A stretch of DNA of 59,360 nucleotides from Mycobacterium sp. 852002-51961_SCH5331710 (GTDB lineage: Bacteria > Actinomycetota > Actinomycetes > Mycobacteriales > Mycobacteriaceae), in the NCBI RefSeq assembly GCF_001665535.1, contig NZ_LZSQ01000049.1, positions 1-59,360 of the forward strand, in the 5' to 3' direction. The notes under the pieces are model-generated. The model had not been told where the DNA came from and did no database searches. It saw only the letters and a program-made list of their open reading frames with translations. The position numbers and the translations under genes were made by a program. Positions 45,884 through 55,183 of the stretch are shown piece after piece. Numbering within the stretch: position 1 is the first letter of the stretch; the number at the start of each line of letters is the position of its first letter.

Positions 45884-47934
45884 TTGGCTGTGTCCACCTC
45901 GAGCAGTTCGGCTGTGGGAGTCGCGTTCTGCCGGCTCGCGATCCACTCGGTGATCGCTGCGACCGCCTTGTCGCGCGGTACGCCGTTGATCTGGGTGCGG
46001 TCGCCGAAGCGGAAGCTGACCGCGTCGGCCTCCACGTCGCGGTCCCCCGCCACCAACATGAACGGCACCTTCTGGTTGGTGTGGTTGACGATCTTCTTCG
46101 CCATGCGGTCGTCGCTGGCGTCCACCTCGGCGCGGACGCCCCTCATCTTCAGTTGCGTCGCAAGGCCGTTCAGGTACGGGACGTGGTCGTCGGCGACCGG
46201 AATGCCGACCACCTGCACCGGCGCCAGCCACGCCGGGAACGCGCCCGCGTAGTGCTCGGTGAGGATCCCGAAGAACCGCTCGATCGACCCGAACAGCGCG
46301 CGGTGGATCATCACGGGCCGCTGCCGCGAGCCGTCGGCGGCGGTGTACTCCAGCTCGAAACGTTCCGGGAAGTTGAAGTCCAGCTGGATGGTCGACATCT
46401 GCCAGCTACGGCCGAGCGCGTCCTTGACCTGCACCGAGATTTTCGGTCCGTAGAACGCCGCACCGCCGGGATCGGGCACGAGGTCGAGCCCGGACGCGGC
46501 GCCCACCTCGGCCAGCACATTGGTGGCCTCTTCCCACAGCTCGTCGGAACCGACGAACTTGTCGGGATCCTTGGTCGACAGCTCGAGGTAGAAGTCGGTC
46601 AGCCCGTAGTCGGCGAGCAGGTCGAGAATGAACCGCAGCAGCGAGGTCAGCTCGTCGCGCATCTGGTCGCGGGTGCAGTAGATGTGCGAGTCGTCCATCG
46701 TCAGCCCGCGCACTCGGGTCAGACCGTGCACAACGCCGGACAGCTCGTAGCGGTACACCGTGCCGAATTCGAAGAGCCGCAACGGAAGTTCGCGATACGA
46801 ACGCCCACGCGACCGGAAGATCAGGCAGTGCATGGGGCAGTTCATCGGTTTGAGGTAGTAGTCCTGCCCCGGCTTGCGCACCGTGCCGTCGGGGTTGAGT
46901 TCGGCGTCGAGGTGCATCGGCGGGAACATGCCGTCGGAATACCAGTCGAGGTGTCCGGAGATCTTGAACAGCTCGGCCTTCGTGATGTGCGGAGTGTTGA
47001 CGAACTGGTAGCCGGCCTCGATGTGCTTGCGCCGCGAGTAGTCCTCGAGCTCGCGCCGGATGATCCCACCCTTGGGATGGAAAACGGCCAGGCCCGAACC
47101 GATCTCGTCGGGGAAGCTGAACAGGTCGAGCTCGGCGCCGAGCTTGCGGTGGTCACGGCGCTGCGCCTCCTCGATGAACTCGAGGTGCTTGTCGAGCGCT
47201 TCCTGCGACTCCCACGCCGTGCCGTAGATGCGTTGCAGGCTGGCGTTGTCCTGGTTGCCCCGCCAGTAGGCGGCCGAGCTACGGGTCAGCTTGAACGCCG
47301 GGATGTACTTCGTCGTCGGGATGTGCGGCCCGCGGCACAGATCGCCCCATTCCCGTTCGCGGGTGCGGGGATTGAGGTTGTCGTAGGCGGTCAGCTCGTC
47401 ACCGCCGACCTCCATCACATCGGGGTCACCGGACTTGTCGTCCACCAGCTCTAGCTTGTAGGGCTCGTTCGCGAGTTCTTCGCGCGCTTGGTCTTTCGAC
47501 TCGAAGACGCGGCGGGAGAACAACTGACCCTCTTTGACGATCTGGCGCATGCGCTTCTCCAGCGCGGCGAGATCCTCGGGGGTGAAGGCCCGCTCGACGT
47601 CGAAGTCGTAGTAGAAGCCATCGGTGATCGGCGGACCGATGCCGAGCTTGGCCTCCGGGAAGAGGTCCTGCACGGCTTGCGCCAGCACGTGTGCGGTCGA
47701 GTGCCGGATGACGCTGCGACCGTCGTCGGTGTCCGCAGCCACGGGCGTCACCTCGACGTCGGCGTCGGGCGCCCAAGACAGGTCGCGGAGGCGGCCCTCG
47801 GCGTCGCGCACGACGACGATCGCATCGGGCGCGCCCCTGCTCGGAAGGCCCGCCTCACGCACCGCCTCCCCCGCGGTCGTCCCGGCAGCGACCCGGATCG
47901 GGGCTGCTGAGGTGCGGTTGGGGGCGGCGCTCAT
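45880..47934 (-). CDS. thrS: Threonyl-tRNA synthetase
   Basis: The 684-residue enzyme has the TGS domain at the N-terminus, the editing domain ([25 protein letters not shown]) and the class II core with [53 protein letters not shown] and motif 3 ([21 protein letters not shown]). The C-terminal anticodon-binding domain follows. Length is normal. It is the first gene of a seven-gene chain through pgsA, patA, pimA to Nudix. Confidence 0.97.
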   Translation of the reverse strand: MSAAPNRTSAAPIRVAAGTTAGEAVREAGLPSRGAPDAIVVVRDAEGRLRDLSWAPDADVEVTPVAADTDDGRSVIRHSTAHVLAQAVQDLFPEAKLGIGPPITDGFYYDFDVERAFTPEDLAALEKRMRQIVKEGQLFSRRVFESKDQAREELANEPYKLELVDDKSGDPDVMEVGGDELTAYDNLNPRTREREWGDLCRGPHIPTTKYIPAFKLTRSSAAYWRGNQDNASLQRIYGTAWESQEALDKHLEFIEEAQRRDHRKLGAELDLFSFPDEIGSGLAVFHPKGGIIRRELEDYSRRKHIEAGYQFVNTPHITKAELFKISGHLDWYSDGMFPPMHLDAELNPDGTVRKPGQDYYLKPMNCPMHCLIFRSRGRSYRELPLRLFEFGTVYRYELSGVVHGLTRVRGLTMDDSHIYCTRDQMRDELTSLLRFILDLLADYGLTDFYLELSTKDPDKFVGSDELWEEATNVLAEVGAASGLDLVPDPGGAAFYGPKISVQVKDALGRSWQMSTIQLDFNFPERFELEYTAADGSRQRPVMIHRALFGSIERFFGILTEHYAGAFPAWLAPVQVVGIPVADDHVPYLNGLATQLKMRGVRAEVDASDDRMAKKIVNHTNQKVPFMLVAGDRDVEADAVSFRFGDRTQINGVPRDKAVAAITEWIASRQNATPTAELLEVDTAK

Positions 47935-48011
47935 CGGTGACTCTCCAGTTTCATTGTCAACAGACTCGAGGACGCGACCATGCTATCGGTGCCCATCGGC
48001 GATCTCTGCCG

Positions 48012-48431
48012 TCAGGACCCGATGCCGAGAGGGCTTTGCAGCAGCTTGTGCTCCAGCCCGACGAGATTGGCGGCGAAGCTGACCGCGCCCAGCAGCCACA
48101 GCGTCGCGAACACCACCAGCGCGGTGAACGCCCCGCCCAGGATCTGCACGGCGGCGTGCTGACGGTGAAACCACTCCATCGCCTTGTCGTAGCGCTCCTT
48201 GGCGTACGTGAGCAGCCGTCGCGCCCACTCGAACTCCGTGGCCAGGATCCCGAGGCCGACGAAGACGATGGCCCAGCCCGGCCCCGGATACGGGATCGCG
48301 ACGATGCCCAGGGCCAGGACCGCCGCACCGACGACGCCGACCGCGATGCGGTAGCCGAAGTTGACCGTTCGCCGTTCCCGCACCCGCTCGCGCCACCGCC
48401 CGAGGCGTTGTTTGACATCGGAGGTGTTCAC
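48012..48431 (-). CDS. TIGR02611-family membrane protein
   Basis: The 139-residue protein has two central hydrophobic segments around IPYPGPGWAIVFVGLGILATEFEWARRLL, the TIGR02611 signature, and a third near the C-terminus (LGGAFTALVVFATLWLLGAVSF). The N-terminus is rich in Arg. Function is unknown. GTG 48431 overlaps the thioesterase stop in a GTGA, so the two genes are read together. Confidence 0.85.
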   Translation of the reverse strand: MNTSDVKQRLGRWRERVRERRTVNFGYRIAVGVVGAAVLALGIVAIPYPGPGWAIVFVGLGILATEFEWARRLLTYAKERYDKAMEWFHRQHAAVQILGGAFTALVVFATLWLLGAVSFAANLVGLEHKLLQSPLGIGS

Positions 48432-49045
48432 GGCTGGCCCGGTTTCAACTTGACGAACAACGCGTGCGCCTCGGCGAGCACGGTGTCGCCGTCGAGCAAC
48501 CGTCCAGCGACGAAGATCTTGCGGCCCTCGAGGCGGTCGATGCCCGCCTCCACCTGGAACTCCTTCTCGACGTGCGCGATCTTGCGGTAGTCGACGTGCA
48601 GGAACGCGGTGCGCTGAGCCCTGCTGCCGCTCAGCGTGAACGCGGTGAAGCCCAGCAGGGCGTCGAAGAGCTGCGCGACGCTGCCGCCGTGCGCCGCGCC
48701 GTTGCGGCCGAGGTGGAAGCGGCGGAATCGGGCGGTGCCCTCGATGCGCTGGTCCTCGGTGATGTGCACGTCGAGGGGTATCGCCAAGATGTTGCCGCGG
48801 CCGGGCAGGTCCATCCGGCGGCCGGACGGTGAGGACCACTCGTCGGCGTAGTAGGGGGCGAGAAGCTGCGACACCTTCTCGATCTGGTCCGCCGCCTCGC
48901 TGATCACGTCGTCGGGGGCGTCGGCGGCACGGGCGTGGTCCTGCAGCGTGCGGACGGCGTCGATGAAGCGTCCGTAGTCGGGTCCGCCGCGATCGGTGGC
49001 GACCGGCGGGTTGAAGCCACCACCGGAGTGCTGCTCAGAGCTCAC
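48428..49045 (-). CDS. PaaI-type hot-dog thioesterase
   Basis: The 205-residue protein has a helical N-terminal extension and a C-terminal hot-dog domain (RFHLGRNGAAHGGSVAQLFDALLGFTAF, HVDYRKIAHVEKEFQVEAGID). HGG-x(n)-D matches the PaaI/YbgC-like acyl-CoA thioesterase group. Substrate unknown. The start at 49045 leaves 21 bases to the aldo/keto reductase stop, so the operon may include that gene. Confidence 0.82.
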   Translation of the reverse strand: MSSEQHSGGGFNPPVATDRGGPDYGRFIDAVRTLQDHARAADAPDDVISEAADQIEKVSQLLAPYYADEWSSPSGRRMDLPGRGNILAIPLDVHITEDQRIEGTARFRRFHLGRNGAAHGGSVAQLFDALLGFTAFTLSGSRAQRTAFLHVDYRKIAHVEKEFQVEAGIDRLEGRKIFVAGRLLDGDTVLAEAHALFVKLKPGQP

Positions 49046-49066
49046 CCGTCCACCGTATTGCCTCGG

Positions 49067-49933
49067 TCAGTCTTCGGACGCTCCGGCTTTGCTCAACGTG
49101 TCGAACTCGTCGTCGGTCAGCTCGATCTCCGCGGCGGCCACATTCTCCTCCAGGTGGGCCACCTTGGAGGTGCCCGGGATCGGCAGCATCACCGGCGAGC
49201 GCTTCAGCAGCCACGCCAGCGCCAGTTGCGATCCGGTGGCGTGGTGCTCGGCGGCGATGCGCTGCAGCGGCCCGTCCGGCGCGGCCAACGGGCCGGCGGC
49301 CAGCGGGAACCATGGAATGAAGCCGATGCCCTGGGCCTCGCACGCGTCGAGCACCGGCTCGGCCGAGCGGACGCTGACGTTGTACATGTTCTGCACCGTC
49401 ACGATCGGGGCCACCTTCTGCGCGGCCTCGAGCTGCTCGACGGTGACCTCGGACAGGCCGATGTGGCGGATCTTGCCTTCCCGCTGAAGTTTGAGCAGTT
49501 CGCCGATCTGGTCCTCGGCGGGGAATTTGGTGTCGATGCGGTGCAGCTGGAACAGGTCGATGGTGTCGACGCCCAGACGGCGCAGGCTCATCTCGCACTC
49601 CTGGCGTAGATACGCGGGGTAGCCGAGCACCGGCCATTCGTCGGGTCCGGTCCGCACCAGCCCGGCCTTGGTCGCGACGACGATGCCGTCGTAGGGGTGC
49701 AACGCCTCCCGGATCAGTTCCTCGGAGACGTAGGGGCCGTAGGAGTTGGCGGTGTCGATGAAGTTGACCCCGAGTTCGACGGCGCGTCGCAGCACCCGCA
49801 GACATTCGTCGCGGTCCTGCGGCGGTCCCCAAACACCCTTGCCGGTCAACCGCATCGCGCCGAAGCCGAGGCGGTTGACGGTGAGATCGCCGATCGTGAA
49901 CGTGCCGGACGCTTGTGCGACGGGGGTGGTCAT
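49067..49933 (-). CDS. Aldo/keto reductase
   Basis: The 288-residue TIM-barrel oxidoreductase has the catalytic tetrad elements ([20 protein letters not shown] with Asp and Tyr, [10 protein letters not shown] with Lys, DLFQLHRID with His) and the NADPH site ([16 protein letters not shown]). It reduces aldehydes or ketones of unknown identity. ATG 49933 is preferred over an upstream GTG because of the conserved N-terminus. Confidence 0.9.
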   Translation of the reverse strand: MTTPVAQASGTFTIGDLTVNRLGFGAMRLTGKGVWGPPQDRDECLRVLRRAVELGVNFIDTANSYGPYVSEELIREALHPYDGIVVATKAGLVRTGPDEWPVLGYPAYLRQECEMSLRRLGVDTIDLFQLHRIDTKFPAEDQIGELLKLQREGKIRHIGLSEVTVEQLEAAQKVAPIVTVQNMYNVSVRSAEPVLDACEAQGIGFIPWFPLAAGPLAAPDGPLQRIAAEHHATGSQLALAWLLKRSPVMLPIPGTSKVAHLEENVAAAEIELTDDEFDTLSKAGASED

Positions 49934-49970
49934 GCCCCGACCGTACGCCGACGATGGCAAGGTGGCGCGA

Positions 49971-50468
49971 GTGAAGCTCAGCGATCTGGCGGCGCTACCG
50001 CTGACGTATCCGGAGGTGGGCGCCACCGCGGGCACGCTGCCTTACGGGTATCACCATGTCCACAAGACGGCCGTCATCGGCCGTGGCCGCGACCGCTTCG
50101 AGGACGCCGCGGACGCCGGCATGCGGTGGGGCATGTTGCGCGGCGCCGGGGTACGGGTCGAGGCGACGACGGAGGTCGCGGAGGTCGGGTCGGAGGTTCT
50201 GGTGCATCTCGGCCCGATCGCGGCGCCGTGCCGGGTGGTGTACGTCGTCGATGAGCACGACGCCCGGGGGTTCGCGTACGGCACCCTGCCCGGCCACGCG
50301 GAGTCGGGCGAGGAGCTGTTCCTGGTCCGCCACAATCCGGATTCGGGCGAGGTGACGGCGGTGGTCACCGCGTTCTCGCGGCATGCGACCTGGTGGAGCC
50401 GGCTGGGTTCGCCCGTGACGTCCCTGGTTCAGCGAGTGGTGACCGGACGGTATCTGAGGGCGCTGTAG
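49971..50468 (+). CDS. DUF1990 protein
   Basis: The 165-residue protein carries the DUF1990 pattern [58 protein letters not shown] and [14 protein letters not shown]. The fold is a small beta barrel thought to bind a hydrophobic ligand; function is not known. GTG 49971 is chosen for the aaggtgg five bases upstream; GTG 49962 is an alternative. It is divergent from the aldo/keto reductase. Confidence 0.85.
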   Translation: MKLSDLAALPLTYPEVGATAGTLPYGYHHVHKTAVIGRGRDRFEDAADAGMRWGMLRGAGVRVEATTEVAEVGSEVLVHLGPIAAPCRVVYVVDEHDARGFAYGTLPGHAESGEELFLVRHNPDSGEVTAVVTAFSRHATWWSRLGSPVTSLVQRVVTGRYLRAL

Positions 50469-50593
50469 GACGCGGTACTTGCGGTCCGGGTGAAAATGGA
50501 CTGACGATGGTTTGCTTCACCGATAATTACGGCTTGGCCGCGGGGACCGATCGCGGCCGGCGCGTGATTGAGATCGACCAAGAAGGACTCCGC

Positions 50594-51295
50594 ATGGTGA
50601 TGGCGAAGGAACCCGAAGAACGCGAGGACGCGCATCTGCGCATCGCGGAGTTGGTGCGCGGGCTCTACAGCCGCCAGGACGCGGACACCGTCATCGCGGA
50701 GCTGGCCGAACACGCGGCTGTCGAGATTCCCGGTGCGCAGTACGCCGGCATCACCGTCACGCGCAAGTCGAAGAGCGTCGAAACCCCGGCCGCGACGCAT
50801 CTGTATCCCATGCTGCTGGACAAGATCCAGCAGCGGCATCAGGAGGGCCCGTGCCTGACCGCGGCGTGGGAGAAGAAGGTCGTCTACGTCGCCGACCTTC
50901 AGACCGATGACCGGTTCCCGCGGTATCGCCGAGATGCCTTGGCGGAGACTCCCATTCGCTCCATCATGGCGTTCCAGTTGTTCATCGAGGGCGAGACGAT
51001 GGGCGCGCTCAACGTCTATTCGGAGGAACCCGACGCCTTCAGTGACGAGTCCAGGAGCCTCGGGCTGGTTTTCGCCGCCCATTCGTCGGTGGCCTGGAAC
51101 GCCGCACGCCGCGACCAACAGTTCAGGCAGGCACTGGCGAGCCGGGACACCATCGGCCAGGCCAAAGGCATGATGATGGAACGCTACGGCGTCGACGCGG
51201 TGCAGGCGTTCGACCTGCTGCGCAAGCTATCTCAGGACTCCAACGTGCCGCTACTCAAGATCGCGAACGAGATCGTCGGCCAAGCGCAGTCCTGA
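50594..51295 (+). CDS. GAF and ANTAR domain RNA-binding antiterminator-type regulator
   Basis: The 233-residue protein has an N-terminal GAF domain (about residues 20-165, with GPCLTAAWEKKVVYVADLQTDDRFPRY and SIMAFQLFIEGETMGALNVYSEEPDAFSDE) and a C-terminal ANTAR domain (about 170-228, DTIGQAKGMMMERYGVDAVQAFDLLRKLS). ANTAR domains bind RNA hairpins and stop transcription termination. ATG 50594 has agaagga at six bases. Its ligand and RNA targets are unknown. Confidence 0.92.
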   Translation: MVMAKEPEEREDAHLRIAELVRGLYSRQDADTVIAELAEHAAVEIPGAQYAGITVTRKSKSVETPAATHLYPMLLDKIQQRHQEGPCLTAAWEKKVVYVADLQTDDRFPRYRRDALAETPIRSIMAFQLFIEGETMGALNVYSEEPDAFSDESRSLGLVFAAHSSVAWNAARRDQQFRQALASRDTIGQAKGMMMERYGVDAVQAFDLLRKLSQDSNVPLLKIANEIVGQAQS

Positions 51296-51297
51296 CC

Positions 51298-52164
51298 TCA
51301 TCGCGAGATCACTCGCGGAACCTCCGGGTTCGCCGGATCAGTCCTCGGCCGCGGCACCTCAATACTGTTCTCCTGCACGATGACCGGGTCACCGACCTTG
51401 ACGTTGTCGAAGTACCACTCGGCATCTTCGGGGCTGAGGCTGATGCATCCGTGGCTGACGTTCTCGTGTCCGAGTGAGTTGATCGCCCACGGCGCCGAAT
51501 GTACGAAGATGCCGCGGCTGGTCAGCCGGACGGCCCACTCAACATCCAGGAGGTAGCCGTCGTCCGCGGTGACGGGAATGCCGACACTGCTCGAATCCAT
51601 CATCACGTCGCGGTCCTTGCCCAATACGGGGAAAGTCCCTACGGGCGTCGGATATTCGGGCCTGCCCATCGAGGCCGGGAAGACGCCGGGCTTGCCGAAG
51701 AAGGGGCGGTGGTGCGGCGACGGGAGCTCGTGAGGCGGAACGCCGTCGATGGTGACGGTGAAGGTGTGTTCGGCGATGTTGGCGACACCGACGACCGCGG
51801 GACCCGTCGCGATGTTGGTCTTGATACCGCCGACAGACAGCGCGATCGTGCTGTGCGCCGGCCAGAACTGGTCAGGGGCCCATTGAACGGTCTTAGCGTC
51901 AAGCCATTCGAACTTGCCCGTAATCGCGGGCGTCGAGGTGATGTCGAGCGAACGCTCGGTGAGCGCTCTGTCGACCACGGAGTCTTTGAACGTCACCACT
52001 ACGGGATGCGCGACACCAACGACTTGCCCCTCCGCGGGCGCGATGGACGCGATGGCGCTTCTCACCGTCTGGGTGGCGGCCGCCGAGCCTTCTCCGGCCG
52101 GCCCGGCTACCACACTTGTAGCGATGACAACGGCGGCAAGAACACACCGAAGTACAGCACGCAA
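51298..52164 (-). CDS. Secreted L,D-transpeptidase with a YkuD domain
   Basis: The 288-residue product is a cell-wall crosslinking enzyme. The catalytic motif is HENVSHGCISLSPEDAEWYF, where the invariant HxxxSHGC includes the nucleophilic Cys. The N-terminal half is an Ig-like domain (VGVAHPVVVTFKDSVVDRALTERSL). Start: a TTG at 52164 has an ideal aagggagg eight bases upstream and directly opens a Sec signal peptide (RAVLRCVLAAVVIATSVVAG); an ATG at 52233 would give 311 residues without signal-peptide logic. It converges on the ANTAR gene. Confidence 0.87.
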   Translation of the reverse strand: MRAVLRCVLAAVVIATSVVAGPAGEGSAAATQTVRSAIASIAPAEGQVVGVAHPVVVTFKDSVVDRALTERSLDITSTPAITGKFEWLDAKTVQWAPDQFWPAHSTIALSVGGIKTNIATGPAVVGVANIAEHTFTVTIDGVPPHELPSPHHRPFFGKPGVFPASMGRPEYPTPVGTFPVLGKDRDVMMDSSSVGIPVTADDGYLLDVEWAVRLTSRGIFVHSAPWAINSLGHENVSHGCISLSPEDAEWYFDNVKVGDPVIVQENSIEVPRPRTDPANPEVPRVISR

Positions 52165-52316
52165 TCTTGGTGCCTCCCTTGAAATTACAACGATGTCAAT
52201 AATGGTAAGACAGCCCGAGCGATTTACGACCAAGAGCGCGTAGGCAATTCGATTAAGTCTCCGTCACGGATCGGCCACGATTCGCTGAGGTCACGAATCG
52301 CTTGTGGGCCAATGAA

Positions 52317-52355
52317 TTTGGCCCGGCGACGAGTCTTGCTCGCCGCCGGGCCAAA
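52317..52355 (-). terminator. Strong hairpin terminator of the proline-rich gene
   Basis: The arms 52317-52333 (tttggcccggcgacgag) and 52339-52355 (ctcgccgccgggccaaa) pair at 16 of 17 positions with a five-base loop. It lies 27 bases downstream of the stop of the proline-rich gene (52382). A second short inverted repeat, cgattcg and cgaatcg, is at 52278-52284 and 52294-52300. Confidence 0.8.
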
Positions 52356-52381
52356 CCGGAGGGACTATCCTCGGTGCGCCG

Positions 52382-52861
52382 TTAGGTCACGGGTCCTGGT
52401 GGAGTCGGCTGACCCGGAACGGGCGCACCTGGCGCCGGCGGGCGAGACGGGTCGCCCTTGCCCTTACCGGCGAGCCCGCCCATCTCCGTGAGCGGAGCGC
52501 CGACCACTGCCGGGGCGCCGCCCACGATTGGAGCACCGGCAACCGGCGGTACCAGAGGCGGCGGCACGACGGGCGGCACCAGTGGCGGCGGCACCAGCGG
52601 CGGCACCAGGGGCGGTGGCACGACGGGCGGCACCAGCGGCGGCGGGCCAGGCAGTGCCATCGGCACACCGGCCATATCGGTCAGCGGCGCGCAGACGGGT
52701 GCCCCCGGTGCTCCGGCGGGCGCCTGCCCGGTCGCCGATTCGACACATTCATATCCTCCGGCCAGGGCAGTAGGACTCAGTGCGATCGCCACCCCAATGG
52801 CCGCACCTATCAGTCCAGCCCCCACAGCTGCCGCGATGTTGACTCCTTTAAAGGTCGTCAT
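52382..52861 (-). CDS. Secreted proline-rich protein with VPPPLVPP repeats
   Basis: The 159-residue product has a hydrophobic leader (GVNIAAAVGAGLIGAAIGVAIALSPTALAGG) followed by a cysteine-bearing spacer and about six VPP/PLVPP repeats (residues about 75-105), then a Gly/Pro-rich end. It is probably exported and could span the cell wall. ATG 52861 is chosen with ggaggg upstream; GTG 52879 is possible. It ends at a strong terminator. Confidence 0.72.
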   Translation of the reverse strand: MTTFKGVNIAAAVGAGLIGAAIGVAIALSPTALAGGYECVESATGQAPAGAPGAPVCAPLTDMAGVPMALPGPPPLVPPVVPPPLVPPLVPPPLVPPVVPPPLVPPVAGAPIVGGAPAVVGAPLTEMGGLAGKGKGDPSRPPAPGAPVPGQPTPPGPVT

Positions 52862-53210
52862 CGACGTTGATCCCTCCACTCACGCTCACACTTTCGTTCA
52901 ACCGAGGCAGCAGACCTTGCATGCCGTACCGAGGTCGCGTCCATACGACCGCGTTAATATCAGCAGGCAGTTGTCGATGACACGCCACGCCGCACCGCGC
53001 CGTTTCCAAATGGTGACCGGTTCGGCATGGTAGAGCCGCTTTCGAAGTCGCCCGAGGCCGCGATCTCCTCCCCCACCTGGGGTTCTGCGCGTATCACCAT
53101 CGCCGCGCAGATAACGGTCGGCAGATGCATTCAAAGGTCTCGGAGGGTTTCGGCCCTACTGACCACGGGCATCACTGTCGCTAGAGGTCAATCGAGTCAG
53201 AGGCTGGTAT
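52862..53210. other. Intergenic region upstream of the holin-like gene
   Basis: About 350 bases with no supported gene. An open frame at 52898-53134 on the minus strand has no family features and no good ribosome-binding site. The region should hold promoters for the leftward proline-rich gene and the rightward holin-like gene. The run agaggctggt just before 53211 serves the latter. Confidence 0.5.
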
Positions 53211-53615
53211 GTGATGACGGTGGAATCGAGGCCGACTGCAGACGCGTCGATCGGCGAGTTGATGAGCCAGTTGTCGACGCAGACGTCGCGGCTGATCCGC
53301 GATGAAATGCGGTTGGCGCAGAAGGAATTTCAGGAATCGGCCAAACACGCCGGGATCGGCGCGGGACTGTTCAGTGCCGCGGGCTTATTGGCCTTCTTCG
53401 GCGCGGCGACGTTGATCGCTGCGGGCGTGGCGGCGCTGTCCCTGGTGTTGGAGGTGTGGGCGGCGGCGCTGATCGTCGCGGCCGTGTTGTTCGTGATCGC
53501 GGGCATTGCGGCGCTGGTGGGACGCAAACAGGCTAAAGAGGTCACGCCGGCGGCTCCCAAAACCGTCGAGACGGTGAAAGCAGACATCCAAGAGCTGAAG
53601 GACACCCGGTCATGA
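53211..53615 (+). CDS. Phage-holin-III-like actinobacterial membrane protein (DUF1469)
   Basis: The 134-residue protein has an N-terminal amphipathic helix (IGELMSQLSTQTSRLIRDEMRLAQKE), two transmembrane helices (GLFSAAGLLAFFGAATLIAAGVAAL and WAAALIVAAVLFVIAGIAALVG) and a charged tail (KTVETVKADIQELKDTRS). This is the actinobacterial 'phage holin family' DUF1469 layout, which is usually chromosomal and not phage-derived. It precedes a DUF3618 gene with an ATGA overlap. GTG 53211 or ATG 53214 can start it. Confidence 0.82.
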   Translation: MMTVESRPTADASIGELMSQLSTQTSRLIRDEMRLAQKEFQESAKHAGIGAGLFSAAGLLAFFGAATLIAAGVAALSLVLEVWAAALIVAAVLFVIAGIAALVGRKQAKEVTPAAPKTVETVKADIQELKDTRS

Positions 53616-53941
53616 CCGCACCGAACCCACGCCCCGAACCGGGCCCGGACGCGGGCGTCGACGACATTCAGGCCGATATCGAGCAGACGCGCCATGAACT
53701 GGGCGAGACGGTCGAGGCGCTGCAGGCCAAGCTGGACGTGAAGACGCGCGCCAAAGAAAAGGTCGACGAGACCAAGGAAAACGCCAAGGACAGGGCGGCC
53801 GAAACGAGGGACCGCGTGGTCGAGAAAGCGGACACGCTGCGGCATACGGCGACCGACAACCCGAAGCAGGCGGTTCCGGTGGTGGCGATCGTCGCGGTTC
53901 TCGCGGTAGTCGGGGTCGTCGTCTGGCGACGCAGGCGCTAG
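53612..53941 (+). CDS. DUF3618 membrane protein
   Basis: The 109-residue protein has a helical N-terminal domain (IEQTRHELGETVEALQAKLDVKTRAKEKVDETKENAKDR), the DUF3618 mark, and one C-terminal transmembrane helix (VPVVAIVAVLAVVGVVVWRRRR). Pairing with the holin-like gene is common in actinobacteria. The two may form an envelope-associated complex; function is unknown. It converges on the pyridoxamine oxidase-type gene. Confidence 0.85.
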   Translation: MTAPNPRPEPGPDAGVDDIQADIEQTRHELGETVEALQAKLDVKTRAKEKVDETKENAKDRAAETRDRVVEKADTLRHTATDNPKQAVPVVAIVAVLAVVGVVVWRRRR

Positions 53942-54354
53942 CTCTGTTGGGAACCGAAGCGGAAGCGGCGGCCGGTTACGCGCCGAGGAAGCACGCGGAC
54001 GTAGTGGTCCTTGGCGTGTGCCGTCCACGGCAGTAGGTGCGCGCGCTCGGCCTGCTCGAGGTCATCGTCATCGTTCACCGTGCGGGCGACGCCGCGGACG
54101 ATCACGCTCCAGCCCTCGGCGGCGTTGTGATCGTCGACCTCGAAGACCACGTCGTGGTTGACCGCGGTGCTGACCAGCTTGGTCCCCTGGGCGGTGCGGA
54201 ACAGCAGCGTCCGGTTCTGAACGACGAAGTTCACCGGGAAGATCTCGGGGTGCCCGTCGGCGGTCGTGACGAGTCGCCCGAGCGACGCGCTGCCCAGGAG
54301 GCTCCAGCATTCGCTTTCGGGAAGAATCTCGCCGGGACGGTCGGCCTCAGACAT
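53938..54354 (-). CDS. Pyridoxamine 5'-phosphate oxidase-family protein
   Basis: The 138-residue protein has a split-barrel flavin-binding fold (LGRLVTTADGHPEIFPVNFVVQNRTLLFRTAQGTKL, FEVDDHNAAEGWSVIVRGVARTVN). The tail is Arg-rich (RVLPRRVTGRRFRFGSQ). Such proteins bind FMN, F420 or haem; the cofactor and substrate here are unknown. ATG 54354. Confidence 0.85.
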   Translation of the reverse strand: MSEADRPGEILPESECWSLLGSASLGRLVTTADGHPEIFPVNFVVQNRTLLFRTAQGTKLVSTAVNHDVVFEVDDHNAAEGWSVIVRGVARTVNDDDDLEQAERAHLLPWTAHAKDHYVRVLPRRVTGRRFRFGSQQS

Positions 54355-54438
54355 GACGTTTCCGGGACGGCGGATTGAGCACCACTGGCATGGGGTCGAG
54401 TCTAGGGAGCGTGCAGAGCGCGCGCGTCGTTGAAGGGG

Positions 54439-54510
54439 TGGTCCCGGCTGGGTTCGAACCAGCGACCTTCCGCGTGTGAGGCGGACGCTCTCCCACTGAG
54501 CTACGAGACC
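54439..54510 (-). tRNA. tRNA-Val (anticodon CAC)
   Basis: A cloverleaf is formed on the minus strand: acceptor 5' GGTCTCG pairs with CGGGACC, the anticodon loop CTCACAC gives CAC, and the T-loop is GGTTCGAACC. The 3' CCA is not encoded. It reads away from the following three tRNA genes. Confidence 0.95.
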
Positions 54511-54787
54511 GGAGAGTCGACCGAACGGCCGAACGACGTCGAAGACTAGCACGATCGAGGGTCGCGCCCCGAATCCGTAGGCGGTTGTGGGGTGCCGGCG
54601 CGCGCCCGGCGATGCGGGCGTGCCGCAGCGCAAACTTCAGGCACCGCTTCGGCTCTCACGGGAGTCGTACCTGCCGTTTTGAGATGTGAACGGGCAGAGA
54701 CGCACCGGCGAACGTCGGGATTTGTGCAGCTACACTTTGGTGGACTATCGTCGTCCTTCGCGACGGGCGACGAGTCGTTCGTGGCGC

Positions 54788-54860
54788 GCGGATGTAGCGC
54801 AGTTGGTAGCGCATCACCTTGCCAAGGTGAGGGTCGCGGGTTCGAATCCCGTCATCCGCT
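54788..54860 (+). tRNA. tRNA-Gly (anticodon GCC)
   Basis: The acceptor stem GCGGATG pairs with CATCCGC, the anticodon loop TTGCCAA gives GCC and the T-loop is GGTTCGAATCC. CCA is not encoded. It is followed 27 bases later by tRNA-Cys. Confidence 0.95.
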
Positions 54861-54887
54861 CGAAGGTGCAGTGGCATCAACCCCAGC

Positions 54888-54958
54888 GGTGGAGTGGCCG
54901 AGTGGTGAGGCAACGGCCTGCAAAGCCGTGCACACGGGTTCGATTCCCGTCTCCACCT
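54888..54958 (+). tRNA. tRNA-Cys (anticodon GCA)
   Basis: The acceptor stem GGTGGAG pairs with CTCCACC, the anticodon loop CTGCAAA gives GCA and the T-loop is GGTTCGATTCC. The 3' end reads TCA in place of CCA. It is 13 bases upstream of tRNA-Val(GAC). Confidence 0.95.
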
Positions 54959-54971
54959 CAATGATGGTTCG

Positions 54972-55046
54972 GCGCGATTAGCTCAGCGGGAGAGCGCTTC
55001 CCTGACACGGAAGAGGTCACTGGTTCAATCCCAGTATCGCGCACCA
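54972..55046 (+). tRNA. tRNA-Val (anticodon GAC)
   Basis: The acceptor GCGCGAT pairs with ATCGCGC, the anticodon loop CTGACAC gives GAC, and the T-loop is GGTTCAATCCC. Unlike the other three tRNA genes here, it encodes its 3' CCA. The mycobacterial prophage phiRv2 uses a tRNA-Val gene as attachment site, so this copy may be rebuilt by an integrated element. Confidence 0.95.
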
Positions 55047-55183
55047 CGTTCTACCTGCGTTTATCGGCGCTTCACCGTCCCGCTGGGGCTATACAGGGGT
55101 TATCCGGTACACGTGCACGGGGCACGTCGTGCAATCGTCCCGACAACGGAGGCGGCCGGGTCGCGGTCGACTGCGCCGTCAAG

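Noticed and set aside
52898..53134. A 78-residue minus-strand frame in a gap
   Set aside because: It has no ribosome-binding site, family or membrane features, and looks like random GC-rich frame.
53211..53615. A true prophage signal from the 'holin' name
   Set aside because: DUF1469 holin-like proteins are normal chromosomal actinobacterial proteins, and the neighbours are not phage genes.
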